Counted from the first letter of the stretch, positions 37,641 through 47,125 are shown. The stretch is DNA of 64,000 nt from Sphingopyxis sp. OPL5 (GCF_003797775.2 NZ_CP060725.1:3652001-3716000), one strand, 5' to 3'. Program-made: numbers and translations. The notes: generated by a model not told the origin, from the sequence alone.

Positions 37641-38324
37641 ATGCAAGACGTAGCCGGAAAAACGCTGATCGTCCTCCTCTCGGGCGGGCTCGACTCGATG
37701 GTTTGCGCGGGCCTCGCGAAAGAGGCCGGCGCGCGCATCGTCGCGCTGACGATCGATTATAACCAGCGTCACCGCGTCGAACTGGAATCGGCGGCGCGCA
37801 TCGCCGAATATATCGGTGCGACCGAGCATATCGTCCTGCCCCTCGACCTCCGCCGCTTCGGCGGCTCGGCGCTGACCGACAATATCGCGGTGCCCAAGGA
37901 CGGTGTGGGAAGCGACGTGCCGATCACCTATGTGCCCGCGCGCAACCTGATCTTCCTGTCGCTGACGCTCGGCCTCGCCGAGGCACGCGCCGCGCAGGAC
38001 ATCGTCATCGGGGTCAATGCGCTCGACTATTCGGGCTATCCCGACTGCCGCCCCGAATTCATTTCGGGCTTCGAAAAACTGGCGCGGCTCGCGACGCGCG
38101 ACGGCGACAAGGGCGTCGATTTCCGCATCCACGCACCGCTCCAGCATATGACCAAGGCCGACATCGCCGCCGAGGCGGCGCGGCTCGGTATGGACGCGGG
38201 CATGAGCTGGTCGTGCTACGACCCGACCCCCGAGGGGCTGCACTGCGGCGCGTGCGACAGCTGCCGGTTGCGCAGCAAGGGTTTTGCCGATGCGGGGCTC
38301 GCCGACCCGACGCGCTACGCCTGA
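37641..38324 (+). CDS. queC: 7-cyano-7-deazaguanine synthase
   Basis: 227 residues. QueC makes preQ0 from 7-carboxy-7-deazaguanine with ATP and ammonia for queuosine. The PP-loop LLSGGLDSMVCAGLA is at the N-terminus. The zinc-binding cysteines are at the C-terminal end (SWSCYDPTPEGLHCGACDSCRLR: C, C-x-x-C, C). The start is fixed by the short stretch before the PP-loop. queE follows after 2 nt. Confidence 0.95.
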   Translation: MQDVAGKTLIVLLSGGLDSMVCAGLAKEAGARIVALTIDYNQRHRVELESAARIAEYIGATEHIVLPLDLRRFGGSALTDNIAVPKDGVGSDVPITYVPARNLIFLSLTLGLAEARAAQDIVIGVNALDYSGYPDCRPEFISGFEKLARLATRDGDKGVDFRIHAPLQHMTKADIAAEAARLGMDAGMSWSCYDPTPEGLHCGACDSCRLRSKGFADAGLADPTRYA

Positions 38325-38326
38325 CC

Positions 38327-38959
38327 ATGAGCTACGCGGTCAAAGAGATTTTCCTGACGCTGCAGGGCGAGGGCGCACAGGCAGGCCGCCGCGCGGTTTT
38401 CTGCCGCTTCGCCGGCTGCAATCTGTGGACGGGTCGCGAGAAGGACCGGTCCAAGGCGATATGCCAATTCTGCGACACTGACTTCGTCGGCACTGACGGC
38501 ACATTGGGGGGCAAGTATAAGGACGCGACGGCGCTCGCCGCGACGATCGTCGCGAGCTGGGGCGAGGGTGAGGCCGACCGCTATGTCGTGCTAACCGGCG
38601 GCGAGCCGATGCTGCAGGTCGACGATGCGCTGATCGACGCGCTACACGCGCAGGGGTTCATCATCGCGATCGAGAGCAACGGGACTTTTGCCGTGCCGCG
38701 CAGCATCGACTGGATCTGTATCAGCCCGAAGGCGGGCAGCGAACTGGTGCAGACGAGCGGCGACGAACTGAAGCTGGTGTGGCCGCAGCCGGGCAGCGAC
38801 GTCGCGCGGTTCGCGACGCTCGATTTCGGGCATCTGCTGGTGCAGCCGCTCGACGATCCGAATGCCGCTGCCAATGTCCAGGCGTGCATCGACCTGGTGA
38901 TGGAAGACCCGCGCTGGCGTCTGTCGCTCCAGGCACACAAGAGCCTGGGGCTGCGCTAA
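38327..38959 (+). CDS. queE: 7-carboxy-7-deazaguanine synthase (radical SAM)
   Basis: 210 residues. It makes the deazaguanine ring from carboxy-tetrahydropterin. Its Fe-S cluster motif is the long form C-x14-C-x2-C (Cys in AGCNLW, then CQFC), rather than the common C-x3-C-x2-C; this CX14CX2C spacing is known from one QueE subgroup. TGGEPMLQVD is the SAM-contacting GGEP motif. The N-terminus FLTLQGEGAQAGRRAVFCR is conserved. It is co-transcribed with queC. queD and queF are not in the window. Confidence 0.94.
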   Translation: MSYAVKEIFLTLQGEGAQAGRRAVFCRFAGCNLWTGREKDRSKAICQFCDTDFVGTDGTLGGKYKDATALAATIVASWGEGEADRYVVLTGGEPMLQVDDALIDALHAQGFIIAIESNGTFAVPRSIDWICISPKAGSELVQTSGDELKLVWPQPGSDVARFATLDFGHLLVQPLDDPNAAANVQACIDLVMEDPRWRLSLQAHKSLGLR

Positions 38960-38966
38960 CCCTTCA

Positions 38967-39299
38967 TTATTCGCCGGCTTTTTTGGCAGGCGCCGGGGTG
39001 TCGGGCTTCTTGCCGACGGGGACAGTGATCGCTTCGCCTTCGCCACTCGTCTCTTCGGCGTCGGCCTCGTCGGTCGCTTGCTCGTCCTTCTGTGCGGGCT
39101 TCGCCGTCCCATCGTCGGGAACGCTGTTGTCGACCGCGGTGCCGTCGCCGCTCGCATCGTCGAGGATGATCATCGAATCGCTGATCGTGCCCGGCTCGAC
39201 CTCGACCGTTTCGAGCTTGGTCGTCGTCTTGCCCGACGGTTCGCTGCCGCAGGCGGCGAGGGCGAGGATCAGGAGCGAGGGGAGGATGATACGGGTCAT
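38967..39299 (-). CDS. Small acidic lipoprotein
   Basis: 110 residues with AGGACAAG upstream. The signal LPSLLILALAAC ends in a lipobox (LAAC). The mature chain is low-complexity, Asp/Glu/Thr/Ala rich (DEQATDEADAEETSGEGEA), and probably unstructured. Function unknown; possibly an envelope stress or stalk protein. It ends 7 nt from the convergent queE stop and starts downstream of lipB on the same strand. Confidence 0.77.
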   Translation of the reverse strand: MTRIILPSLLILALAACGSEPSGKTTTKLETVEVEPGTISDSMIILDDASGDGTAVDNSVPDDGTAKPAQKDEQATDEADAEETSGEGEAITVPVGKKPDTPAPAKKAGE

Positions 39300-39308
39300 G
39301 ATCTTGTC

Positions 39309-39962
39309 CTAGTCGCTGGCCGAAATTTTGTCGAGAAAGGCGGGAAGCGCGCGTTCGAGCGCGGCGTCGACCTCGGCGAAACCCACCATCTTGCCGAGCG
39401 CGGCGAGGCTGGTCACCGGAAATTCGGCGATCCCGCACGGCACGATGCCGCCGAAATGAGCGAGGTCGGGCGCGACGTTGATCGAGACGCCGTGCATCGT
39501 CACCCAGCGTTTCACGCGCACCCCGATCGCGCCGATCTTGGCCTCGCGGCCATTTTCGTCGTCGGTCCAGATGCCGATGCGGCCTTGGGCGCGGCGTGCC
39601 GTGACGCCGAATTCGGCAAGCGCATCGATCACCCAGCCTTCGAGCGCCGACACATAGGCGCGCACGTCGCGGCCCCGTTTGGAAAGGTCGAGCTGGACAT
39701 AACCGACGCGCTGGCCGGGGCCGTGATAGGTGTAGCGCCCGCCGCGCCCGGCGTCATAGACCGGGAAACGGGGGTCGAGCAGCTCGGCGGGATCCGAACT
39801 GGTCCCGGCGGTGTAGAGCGGCGGATGTTCGAGCAGCCAGATGCGTTCGCTGGCCTCGCCCGCGAAGATCGCGGCGGCGCGCGCCTCCATGTCGGCGAGC
39901 GCGGCGGGATAATCGCTCAGGCCCGGCGAAACGGTCCATAGGGGCGGTGGCAGATGGCTCAT
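39309..39962 (-). CDS. lipB: Octanoyl-ACP:protein octanoyltransferase (lipoate)
   Basis: 217 residues from [18 protein letters not shown]; the upstream frame is not protein-like. LipB starts lipoylation of E2 subunits. The acyl-transfer cysteine is in [14 protein letters not shown] and the catalytic lysine in [36 protein letters not shown] is the third signature. The lipoprotein gene follows on the same strand. No lipA is in the window. Confidence 0.95.
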   Translation of the reverse strand: MSHLPPPLWTVSPGLSDYPAALADMEARAAAIFAGEASERIWLLEHPPLYTAGTSSDPAELLDPRFPVYDAGRGGRYTYHGPGQRVGYVQLDLSKRGRDVRAYVSALEGWVIDALAEFGVTARRAQGRIGIWTDDENGREAKIGAIGVRVKRWVTMHGVSINVAPDLAHFGGIVPCGIAEFPVTSLAALGKMVGFAEVDAALERALPAFLDKISASD

Positions 39963-40091
39963 CGTGCCGCCTCCTGCTCCCACGCGCGAGCGAGTGCAAG
40001 GGGCGCGCGCTAAATCGTTAACATGGCTGGACATCGGGGAGCAAGACCGCCAGTCTCCCGCGTCAGCGGGTCAACCATAGACGGGATTTAG

Positions 40092-40910
40092 ATGCCAAAA
40101 TTCGACATGGGCGCGGCGTGGGAAGACAGCTTGGTCCTGCTGCGGTCGCACAGCGTATTGACGGGCACCATCGCCGCCGTCTTCCTCTTTCTGCCGACGC
40201 TCGCGGTCGCCTGGTTCGGGCCGGTCCCGATCGAGCCCGCCGCTGGCGCGACATTCGACCAGATGATGATGACGTTTCGCGAAAGCGCGCGGCAGGCCGT
40301 GCCGTATCAGTTGCTCGTCAGCGTGATTTCGGCGATCGGCGGGGTCGGTATCCTGCGCCTCTGGTTGTCGCGGACCAGCACCAGCGTCGGCGACGCGCTC
40401 GTCTTCGCGCTCAAGATGATCCCGACGATGATCGCGATCCAACTGATCCTCGGCGTCGGGCTGGGCCTGATCGCGGTTCTGGCGATCATGCCGGGAATCG
40501 CGGCGGGGGGCGGCGCCGTCGGCGCGCTGCTGTTGTTCGTCGGCGCGCTGTTGATCCTCGGCATCTGCGCTTATTTGTGGGGGCGGCTCGCAGTGACCTC
40601 GCCGGTCGTTGCCGATCGCACCCAGTATAATCCGGTCGTCGCGATCCAGGAAAGCTGGCGTTTGACCAAGGGCAATGGTTGGCGGATTGCGCTCTTTCTG
40701 TTTCTCGTCACACTCGTGATCATCATCGTCGCACTGCTCCTCGGCGGGGTGATTGGCGCGGTCGTGGGGACCGGTGACGGTATCGGACGGATGCTGACCG
40801 GATTCGTCGAAGGCGGCGTCGCGGCGGTCGGCGGCATCGTCTCGGCCGCGATCAGCGCCGCGACCTACCGTCAGTTGGCGCTCACCGGCGGCAACGCCAT
40901 ATTTTCCTGA
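40092..40910 (+). CDS. Polytopic membrane protein, paralog 1 of a tandem pair
   Basis: 272 residues with about five or six hydrophobic spans (VLTGTIAAVFLFLPTLAVAWF, LILGVGLGLIAVLAIM, ALFLFLVTLVIIIVALLLGG). A short conserved cytosolic block AIQESWRLTKGNGWRI also appears in the next gene, indicating the two are paralogs. The fold may be related to the membrane domain of glycerophosphodiester phosphodiesterases, but no catalytic residues are present. Function unknown, perhaps membrane-lipid or stress related. Start as ATG with an A-rich spacer; no strong ribosome site. Confidence 0.8.
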   Translation: MPKFDMGAAWEDSLVLLRSHSVLTGTIAAVFLFLPTLAVAWFGPVPIEPAAGATFDQMMMTFRESARQAVPYQLLVSVISAIGGVGILRLWLSRTSTSVGDALVFALKMIPTMIAIQLILGVGLGLIAVLAIMPGIAAGGGAVGALLLFVGALLILGICAYLWGRLAVTSPVVADRTQYNPVVAIQESWRLTKGNGWRIALFLFLVTLVIIIVALLLGGVIGAVVGTGDGIGRMLTGFVEGGVAAVGGIVSAAISAATYRQLALTGGNAIFS

Positions 40911-41035
40911 GGGAAACGCAAGAGGCCTTTGTCCGTGACGTCATGAAGTGATCGCAAACCGGACGACGGCCCGCTAATGAGGGACATTGGGCGCACAAAA
41001 AGGAACAAGGGCAAGTTCAACAAAGGGGGAAAATC

Positions 41036-41911
41036 ATGGTCAAGATGAGTATCGGTGCCGCTTTTTCGGAGACCTTCGGGTTTCTGAAGACCAATTGGAT
41101 GCAGATGCTGTTGTGGCTTGGCGGCGCGGTGGTGATCGCCTGCCTGCTCGGCTGGTTGCTGTTGCGCAATGCGATGATGACCATGATGATGGCGCAGGGC
41201 GATCCGTCGGCCGCATTCGGAGCCTTCGGGTCGATCATTCTGTTCGGTTTCATCGCCGGGACGATCGTCTATGCGGCGAGCCTTTTGATCTGGCGGACCG
41301 GACTGGTCGGCGGCGAGCCTGCCAGCGATATCGGCTGGGGCCTGGGCGCGGGCGCCGCGCTGATGCTCGCCAACTTCGTCGTGCAGATCGCGTTGATGAT
41401 CGTCTTCTACATCGTGTTGTTCATCGTCGGCCTGCTGGCGTTCGGCATTTTCGGTGCCAGCGGCATGTCGCTGGAGAGTTTCGCGACCGGCGGTGCATCG
41501 GCGGGACTTATCCTGTTCGGCGTGATCTTCTATGTCGCGTTGATCGTCTTCTTCCTGTGGTTCTTTGGTCGCCTGACCGCCGCCGGCCCGGTGATGGCGG
41601 TGAACCGTTCGTCGAATCCCTTTTCGGCCTTCGCCGAATCGTGGAGGCTGACGAGCGCATCGCAATGGACGATCGTCGGCTTCAATTTCCTGATGATCCT
41701 CCTCTTTCTCGTCTTCTTTTTCATCGTCTCGATGGTCTTCGGCGGGGTTGCGAGCGCGATGATGACGCCCGACGCGGGCATGGGCGCGATGATCGGCGCG
41801 CTCATCATGGCGCTGGTCATCTATGTGCCGGTGGTTCTGGTGTCGGTGTCGATGCCGGCGGGCATCTATCGCTGCATCGGGGTGCAGGGTTCGCCGGACG
41901 TTTTCGCCTGA
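41036..41911 (+). CDS. Polytopic membrane protein, paralog 2 of a tandem pair
   Basis: 291 residues; AAAGGGGGA lies 7 nt upstream of the ATG. Six or so spans (LWLGGAVVIACLLGWLLL, FIAGTIVYAASLLIW, LIVFFLWFFG, IGALIMALVIYVPVVLV). It carries AFAESWRLTSASQWTIVG, the same ESWRLT-x-x-x-x-W block as its upstream neighbour. The two genes are separated by 125 nt and share topology, so they derive from a duplication. No function assigned. A strong terminator follows 25 nt after the stop. Confidence 0.8.
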   Translation: MVKMSIGAAFSETFGFLKTNWMQMLLWLGGAVVIACLLGWLLLRNAMMTMMMAQGDPSAAFGAFGSIILFGFIAGTIVYAASLLIWRTGLVGGEPASDIGWGLGAGAALMLANFVVQIALMIVFYIVLFIVGLLAFGIFGASGMSLESFATGGASAGLILFGVIFYVALIVFFLWFFGRLTAAGPVMAVNRSSNPFSAFAESWRLTSASQWTIVGFNFLMILLFLVFFFIVSMVFGGVASAMMTPDAGMGAMIGALIMALVIYVPVVLVSVSMPAGIYRCIGVQGSPDVFA

Positions 41912-41936
41912 GGTGAGCCGATCAAAGCAAAAGAAG

Positions 41937-41964
41937 GGGCGCTCCGGAAACGGGGCGCCCTTTT
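41937..41964. terminator. Terminator between convergent genes
   Basis: A 10-bp stem (41937-41946 with 41951-41960, one G-U) closes on a GAAA loop and ends in TTTT. It sits 26 nt after the forward gene and 5 nt beyond the reverse-strand hemF stop, so it ends the forward transcript and may affect the reverse one. Confidence 0.8.
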
Positions 41965-41968
41965 CGCA

Positions 41969-42829
41969 TCAGCTCCACTTGGCGAGTGGCGGCAGGCTCA
42001 TCAGGATCGCGTCGATATTGCCCCCGGTCTTGAGCCCGAACAGGGTGCCGCGATCGTAGACGAGATTGAATTCGGCATAGCGGCCGCGCCAGATGAGCTG
42101 CGCCTCGCGGTCGGCGTCGGTGAAGGGCAGGCCCATGCGTCGCCGCACGATCTGCGGAAAGATATCGAGGAAGGCCTCGCCGACCGCGCGGGTCAGCTGG
42201 AAATTGCGGTCGAACTCGGCATCGTCGCCGGTTTCGAGATGGTCATAGAATATGCCGCCGACGCCGCGATGGACGCCGCGGTGCGGAATATAGAAATAAT
42301 CCTCGGCCCATTTGGCATAGCGTTCATAGACCTCGGGGCCGAAAGGCGCGCAGGCGGCGCGCAGCCGGGCATGAAAGGCGTCGGTGTCCTCGGCATAGGG
42401 AATCGGCGGATTGAGGTCGGCGCCGCCGCCGAACCAGCGTCGCGTCGTGACGAGGAAGCGCGTGTTCATATGCACAGCGGGAACATGCGGGTTCGCCATA
42501 TGCGCGACGAGGCTGATCCCGGTCGCGAAAAAACTGGGGTCCTCGGCCGCGCCGTGGATCGACGCGGCGAAATCGGGGGCGAATTGGCCGCCGACGGTCG
42601 AGACATTGACCCCGACCTTTTCGAATACCTGGCCGGTCATTACCCCGCGCACTCCGCCGCCGCCTGCACCGGAGTCGAGTCCTTCGGCCTCGCGGTCCCA
42701 CGGCGTATAGGCGAAGCGCGCGTCGCTGCCGGCTTCGGTCTCGATCGCCTCGAATTCGGCGCAGATCCGGTCGCGCAGCGATTCGAACCAGTCGCGCGCG
42801 GCCTGTTGCTGGGGATCGAGCGAAATCAT
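41969..42829 (-). CDS. hemF: Oxygen-dependent coproporphyrinogen III oxidase
   Basis: 286 residues from MISLDPQQQAARDW; longer upstream frames run into trmL. HemF catalyses the oxidative decarboxylation of coproporphyrinogen III in heme synthesis. Family signatures are clear: GGGGVRGVMTGQVFEKVGVN, VPAVHMNTRF, WFGGGADLNPPIPY and HRGVHRGVGGIFYDH. The start forms an ATGA overlap with trmL, so both are co-expressed. Confidence 0.96.
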   Translation of the reverse strand: MISLDPQQQAARDWFESLRDRICAEFEAIETEAGSDARFAYTPWDREAEGLDSGAGGGGVRGVMTGQVFEKVGVNVSTVGGQFAPDFAASIHGAAEDPSFFATGISLVAHMANPHVPAVHMNTRFLVTTRRWFGGGADLNPPIPYAEDTDAFHARLRAACAPFGPEVYERYAKWAEDYFYIPHRGVHRGVGGIFYDHLETGDDAEFDRNFQLTRAVGEAFLDIFPQIVRRRMGLPFTDADREAQLIWRGRYAEFNLVYDRGTLFGLKTGGNIDAILMSLPPLAKWS

Positions 42830-43284
42830 GCGGGAAAACCTTTCGTCTGCCGAAGCGCTTCGGCGAGCGCGATGCCAGCCGCGACCGCGACATTCAAGGA
42901 GCGAAAGCCCTGGCTCATCGGAATCGCGACCCGCGCGGTCACCGCCGCATGGACATGATGCGGGACGCCCGCGCTTTCCGATCCGAACAGCAGGATGTCG
43001 CTTGCGGTGAAATCGAACCGGGGCAGGGGCGTCGCCCCCGTCGTCGTCAGGAGCACGAGCCGCTGGCCGCCGATTTGCGACCATATCCGGAACGCGTCCC
43101 AGTCTGGGTGGCGCCGCACATTGGCGCGCACCGCATAATCCATGCCTGCACGCTTCAGCGCGCCGTCGGAGAAGGGAAAGCCGCACGGCTCGATAATATG
43201 CGCGGGCACGCCGAAACAGGCGGCGGTGCGCAGCGTGGTACCGACATTGCCCGCGATGTCGGGCTGAAACAGGGCGATTTCCAT
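42826..43284 (-). CDS. trmL: tRNA (cytidine/uridine-34-2'-O)-methyltransferase
   Basis: 152 residues. A short SPOUT methyltransferase made of the knotted domain alone, as expected for TrmL. PDIAGNVGTTLRTAACFG is the N-terminal signature, LLFGSESAGVPH the SAM/knot loop, and IPMSQGFRSLNVAVAAGIAL the C-terminal knot motif. It methylates the wobble base of certain tRNA-Leu. It is divergent from petA, with a 220-nt gap that holds no other gene. Confidence 0.93.
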   Translation of the reverse strand: MEIALFQPDIAGNVGTTLRTAACFGVPAHIIEPCGFPFSDGALKRAGMDYAVRANVRRHPDWDAFRIWSQIGGQRLVLLTTTGATPLPRFDFTASDILLFGSESAGVPHHVHAAVTARVAIPMSQGFRSLNVAVAAGIALAEALRQTKGFPA

Positions 43285-43505
43285 GCGCTTTCCTTAGGGC
43301 GCGCGGCGTCGCAAATCGAGCGTTTCGGCGCCGCGACATGATCCGGTCAAAGAAGCGGAAATTGCCTGTTGGCAAGCTCCGACTGTGCGGCTATCAGGCC
43401 CGCAATTCCCGGAGGGGCCGCCGGGGCGCGCCATTTCGTGCGCGCGCAATCAGGGTGGCCCTCAGCCCGGGGAAATTGTCAGTTCAGCCATACAAGGGCA
43501 ATCGA

Positions 43506-44063
43506 ATGGCCAGTGAAACCGAACACACCGCCGGAATCGAAGACGGGGTGCGCCGCCGTGATTTCATCAACATTGCAGCGGTCAGCTTTGCGGGGGTCGG
43601 TGCGGCCGCGGTCGTGCTGCCGCTGGTCAACCAGATGAACCCGTCGGCGGACGTGCTCGCGCTGTCGACGACCCAGATCGATATTTCGGCAATCCAGCCG
43701 GGCCAGGCGATCAAGACGAGCTGGCGCAAGCAGCCGGTGTTCGTTCGCAACCTGGTCGCCAAGGAAATCGCCGAGGCGAAAGCGGTGCCGCTGGGTGACC
43801 TGCGCGACCCCGAAACGATCGACCAGCGGACCAAGCCGGGCAAGGAAAACTGGCTGATCACGCTCGGCGTCTGCACCCATTTGGGCTGCGTGCCGCTCGG
43901 CGCTGCTGAGGGCGAGAATCGTGGCGATTTCGGCGGCTATTTCTGCCCGTGCCACGGGTCGCACTACGACACCGCGGCGCGCATTCGTAAAGGTCCGGCA
44001 CCCAAGAATCTGGTTGTGCCGCCTTATAATTTTGACAGCGACACCGTCGTGACGATCGGCTGA
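43506..44063 (+). CDS. petA: Ubiquinol-cytochrome c reductase, Rieske iron-sulfur subunit
   Basis: 185 residues from [14 protein letters not shown]. It has a Tat-type signal anchor ([25 protein letters not shown]), the usual export route for Rieske proteins. The 2Fe-2S ligands are in CTHLGCVPL and CPCHGSHYD. It is part of complex III, moving electrons from ubiquinol to cytochrome c1. petB follows after 13 nt and petC after that, the standard operon. Confidence 0.96.
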   Translation: MASETEHTAGIEDGVRRRDFINIAAVSFAGVGAAAVVLPLVNQMNPSADVLALSTTQIDISAIQPGQAIKTSWRKQPVFVRNLVAKEIAEAKAVPLGDLRDPETIDQRTKPGKENWLITLGVCTHLGCVPLGAAEGENRGDFGGYFCPCHGSHYDTAARIRKGPAPKNLVVPPYNFDSDTVVTIG

Positions 44064-44076
44064 GGAGCGAGATAAG

Positions 44077-45357
44077 ATGAGCTTTCCCTGGGCCAAGCAA
44101 TATCAGCCGCAGCATCCGTTGATGCAGTGGCTGGACGAGAAGCTGCCAATGCCGCGCCTCGTCTACAACGCGATCGGTGCCGGCTATCCGGTGCCGCGCA
44201 ACCTCAACTATTTCTGGAATTTCGGCGTCCTCGCCGGCGCCGCGCTGGCGATTCAGATCATCACCGGCATCGTGCTGGCGATGCATTATGCCGCCAATGC
44301 GGGCGTCGCCTTCAATTCGGTCGAGCATATCATGCGCGACGTGAACGCCGGCTGGTTCATCCGCTATGCGCATATGAACGGCGCGAGCATGTTCTTCATC
44401 GTCGTCTATCTCCACATCTTCCGCGGCCTTTTCTACGGATCGTACAAGGCGCCGCGCGAAATGGTGTGGTTGCTGGGCGTCGTGATCTTCCTGCTGATGA
44501 TGGCGACCGCCTTCATGGGCTATGTGCTGCCGTGGGGCCAGATGAGCTTCTGGGGCGCGCAGGTGATCACCGGCTTCTTCTCGGCGATACCGCTCGTCGG
44601 CGAACCGGTCCGCGAATGGCTGCTCGGCGGCTTCGTCCCCGACAATGCCACGCTCAACCGTTTCTTCTCGCTGCACTATCTGCTGCCGTTCGTGATCGCG
44701 GGTGTCATCATCCTGCACATCTGGGCGCTGCACATCCCGGGTTCGTCGAACCCGACCGGCATCGAAGTGAAGGACGAACAGGACACCGTCCCGTTCCACC
44801 CCTATTACACCGCGAAGGACGGCTTCGGACTCGGTATCTTCCTGCTCATCTTCGCCGCGCTGACCTTCTTCAGCCCGAACATGCTGGGCCATGCCGACAA
44901 CTATATCCCGGCGAACTCGCTTTCGACCCCGGCGCACATCGTTCCCGAATGGTATTTCCTGCCCTTCTACGCGATCCTGAAGGCCTTCACCTTCAACTTC
45001 CTGTGGATCGACGCGAAGCTGTGGGGCGTGATCGCGATGTTCGCTTCGATCGCGGTGCTGTTCTTCCTGCCCTGGCTCGACAGCTCGCCGGTCAAGTCGT
45101 CGACCTATCGCCCGATCTATCGCTGGTTCTTCTGGGTCCTGGTGATCGACGTGTTCATCCTGGGTTTCTGCGGCATGCAGCCGGCCGAACAGCCCTATGT
45201 GATCATGAGCCAGATCGGTGCGATCTATTATTTCGCCCACTTCCTGGTGATCCTGCCGATCGTGTCGCGCATCGAACGTCCGTTGCCGATGCCGAATTCG
45301 ATCACCGAGGCGGTTCTCGCCAAGCATGCCGACACGCCGTCGGCGGCCACGGCCTGA
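44077..45357 (+). CDS. petB: Cytochrome b of the bc1 complex
   Basis: 426 residues with eight to nine membrane spans. The Q-o site PEWYFLPFY (PEWY motif) is present, as are the paired histidine ligands in helices B and D ([42 protein letters not shown]). [17 protein letters not shown] is conserved. AGGAGCGAG precedes the ATG. It lies between the Rieske and cytochrome c1 genes. Confidence 0.97.
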   Translation: MSFPWAKQYQPQHPLMQWLDEKLPMPRLVYNAIGAGYPVPRNLNYFWNFGVLAGAALAIQIITGIVLAMHYAANAGVAFNSVEHIMRDVNAGWFIRYAHMNGASMFFIVVYLHIFRGLFYGSYKAPREMVWLLGVVIFLLMMATAFMGYVLPWGQMSFWGAQVITGFFSAIPLVGEPVREWLLGGFVPDNATLNRFFSLHYLLPFVIAGVIILHIWALHIPGSSNPTGIEVKDEQDTVPFHPYYTAKDGFGLGIFLLIFAALTFFSPNMLGHADNYIPANSLSTPAHIVPEWYFLPFYAILKAFTFNFLWIDAKLWGVIAMFASIAVLFFLPWLDSSPVKSSTYRPIYRWFFWVLVIDVFILGFCGMQPAEQPYVIMSQIGAIYYFAHFLVILPIVSRIERPLPMPNSITEAVLAKHADTPSAATA

Positions 45358-45388
45358 GCGCCGGACTTTAATAGGAGCTGATACAGCC

Positions 45389-46198
45389 ATGGTTCGTCCG
45401 CTCGGATTCCTCGTCGGCCTCGGTTTCATTGCCGCGCTGGTGCTCGCGATTCTCACGACGCCGCTCAGCAATGAAGAGAATGTCGCCCACAAGTTTCACG
45501 AACATCCCAAGCATCTGAAGCTCGCCAGCGACGGCCTGCTGCCCCATTGGGACAAGCAGCAGCTGCAGCGCGGCATGCAGGTGTACAAGGAGGTCTGCTC
45601 GGCCTGCCACAGCCTGCACCTCGTCGCCTTCCGCGACATCGAGGCGCTGGGTTACAGCGAAGGCCAGGTGAAGACCTTCGCCAAGGGTTTCCAGGTTCCG
45701 TCGATCAACCCCGACACCGGCGAACCGGCAACCCGCGATGGGCTGTCGTCGGATTATTTCCCGTCGCCCTATGCCAATGAAACCGCGGCGCGTGCGGCGA
45801 ACAACAATGCGTTGCCGCCCGACCTGTCGCTGATCACCAAGGCGCGCGAAGGCGGCAAGGACTATGTCTATTCGCTGCTGACCGGGTTCAAGAACCCGCC
45901 GGCTAACCTGCCCGCCGAACTCAAGCCGGGCACCGGGCTGCACTACAACCCCTATTTCGCGAACCTCAATCTCGCGATGGCGCCGCCGCTGGCTCCGAAC
46001 CAGGTCACCTATGCCGACGGCACCAAGGCGACGGTCGACCAGATGGCCAAGGACGTCACCGCGTTCCTCGTCTGGACCGCCGAGCCGAAGCTGGTGAAGC
46101 GCGTGCAGGTCGGTTGGGCCGTCGTGATCTTCCTGGCGATGTTCAGCGTGCTCGCCTATCTGTCGTACCGGAACATCTGGGCCGACAAGAAGCATTGA
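45389..46198 (+). CDS. petC: Cytochrome c1
   Basis: 269 residues from MVRPLGFLVGLGFIAALVLA; TAGGAGCTG lies upstream. Heme is bound at CSACHS, and the axial Met lies in NLAMAPPL. A C-terminal anchor helix (VGWAVVIFLAMFSVLAYLSY) ends the chain. The family's DLSLITKAREGGKDYVYSLL segment is present. It completes petABC, passing electrons to soluble or membrane cytochrome c in the periplasm. Confidence 0.95.
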   Translation: MVRPLGFLVGLGFIAALVLAILTTPLSNEENVAHKFHEHPKHLKLASDGLLPHWDKQQLQRGMQVYKEVCSACHSLHLVAFRDIEALGYSEGQVKTFAKGFQVPSINPDTGEPATRDGLSSDYFPSPYANETAARAANNNALPPDLSLITKAREGGKDYVYSLLTGFKNPPANLPAELKPGTGLHYNPYFANLNLAMAPPLAPNQVTYADGTKATVDQMAKDVTAFLVWTAEPKLVKRVQVGWAVVIFLAMFSVLAYLSYRNIWADKKH

Positions 46199-46221
46199 GC
46201 GGACTAGGGAGGGCGCGTCCC

Positions 46222-46776
46222 ATGATCGCCCTCCCGCCGCAGCCGGACCTCGACCTCGCGTCGCTGGTCCGCACCATTCCCGACTTTCCCAAGCCGGGCA
46301 TCCAGTTTCGCGACATCACGACACTGATCGGCGACGCCGCCGGCTTTTCCGAAGCCGTGCGGCGTCTTTCCGTTCGCGCGGCAAGCCATGCGCCTGACCT
46401 GATCGTTGCGGTCGAGGCGCGCGGCTTCCTGTTCGGCGCCGCGATGGCGACCGCGATGGGGCTGGGCCTCGTGCCCGTGCGCAAGGCGGGCAAGCTGCCC
46501 GGCGTCACCATCGGGGTCGATTATGAACTCGAATATGGCGTCGACCGGCTCGAACTGCACGAAGGCGCGGTGCTGCCCGGCCACCGCGTGGTGTTGGTCG
46601 ATGATCTGCTCGCTACCGGCGGCACGATCCTCGCCACTGCCGAACTGATGCGCAATGCCGGGGCGGAGGTTGCTGCCGCGATGTTCGTGATCGACCTGCC
46701 CGATCTCGGTGGGTCGCAGCGGCTGACGGCGGCCGGACTGGCGTGCGAGACGCTGATCGCCTTCGACGGAGATTAG
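46222..46776 (+). CDS. apt: Adenine phosphoribosyltransferase
   Basis: 184 residues; AGGGAGGG precedes the ATG. It salvages adenine to AMP using PRPP. The PRPP-binding loop VVLVDDLLATGGTILA and the N-terminal IPDFPKPGIQFRDITTL signature are typical, and AVEARGFLFGAAMA is the third conserved block. It follows petC by 23 nt and may be read from the petABC transcript. Confidence 0.95.
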   Translation: MIALPPQPDLDLASLVRTIPDFPKPGIQFRDITTLIGDAAGFSEAVRRLSVRAASHAPDLIVAVEARGFLFGAAMATAMGLGLVPVRKAGKLPGVTIGVDYELEYGVDRLELHEGAVLPGHRVVLVDDLLATGGTILATAELMRNAGAEVAAAMFVIDLPDLGGSQRLTAAGLACETLIAFDGD

Positions 46777-46804
46777 GCGGTTGGTCTCGGACCTTCGAGG
46801 CCGT

Positions 46805-47035
46805 TTAGCCGCCCTCGGCCCAGCGCACAATGCGCGCCCACAGTGGCAAGATGGCCGAGAGCGCAAGCAATATGGCGGCAGGAACCCAGATCAGCACCGA
46901 ATATTTATAGAATTGTAGCGCCAAACCCGGATCGTTGCGATTGGCCGGCTCGATTACCGGAAATGCCACGACCCGGATGATCGCAATCAGGACGAGGAAA
47001 ATTCCCCATTTGAAAAGCCGTGAAGGTGGGAGCAT
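46805..47035 (-). CDS. Small two-span membrane protein
   Basis: 76 residues. Two hydrophobic helices (WGIFLVLIAIIRVVAFPVI and YSVLIWVPAAILLALSAILPLW) are separated by a polar loop. No ribosome site of note and no known family. It converges with apt and is followed upstream by the DUF1134 gene on the same strand. The call rests on hydrophobic pattern only. Confidence 0.6.
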   Translation of the reverse strand: MLPPSRLFKWGIFLVLIAIIRVVAFPVIEPANRNDPGLALQFYKYSVLIWVPAAILLALSAILPLWARIVRWAEGG

Positions 47036-47067
47036 CGGACTTGGCTATCACGACTCTTGTCCTACGC

Positions 47068-47097
47068 AAAACGCCCGCACCTTTCAGCGCGGGCGTT
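47068..47097 (-). terminator. Terminator of the DUF1134 gene
   Basis: A perfect 9-bp stem AACGCCCGC (47070-47078) with 47089-47097 is followed on the reverse strand by TTTT. It lies 29 nt past the DUF1134 stop. Confidence 0.62.
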
Positions 47098-47125
47098 CGA
47101 AGCGTCCAAGGGGGAAGGGCGCTTT

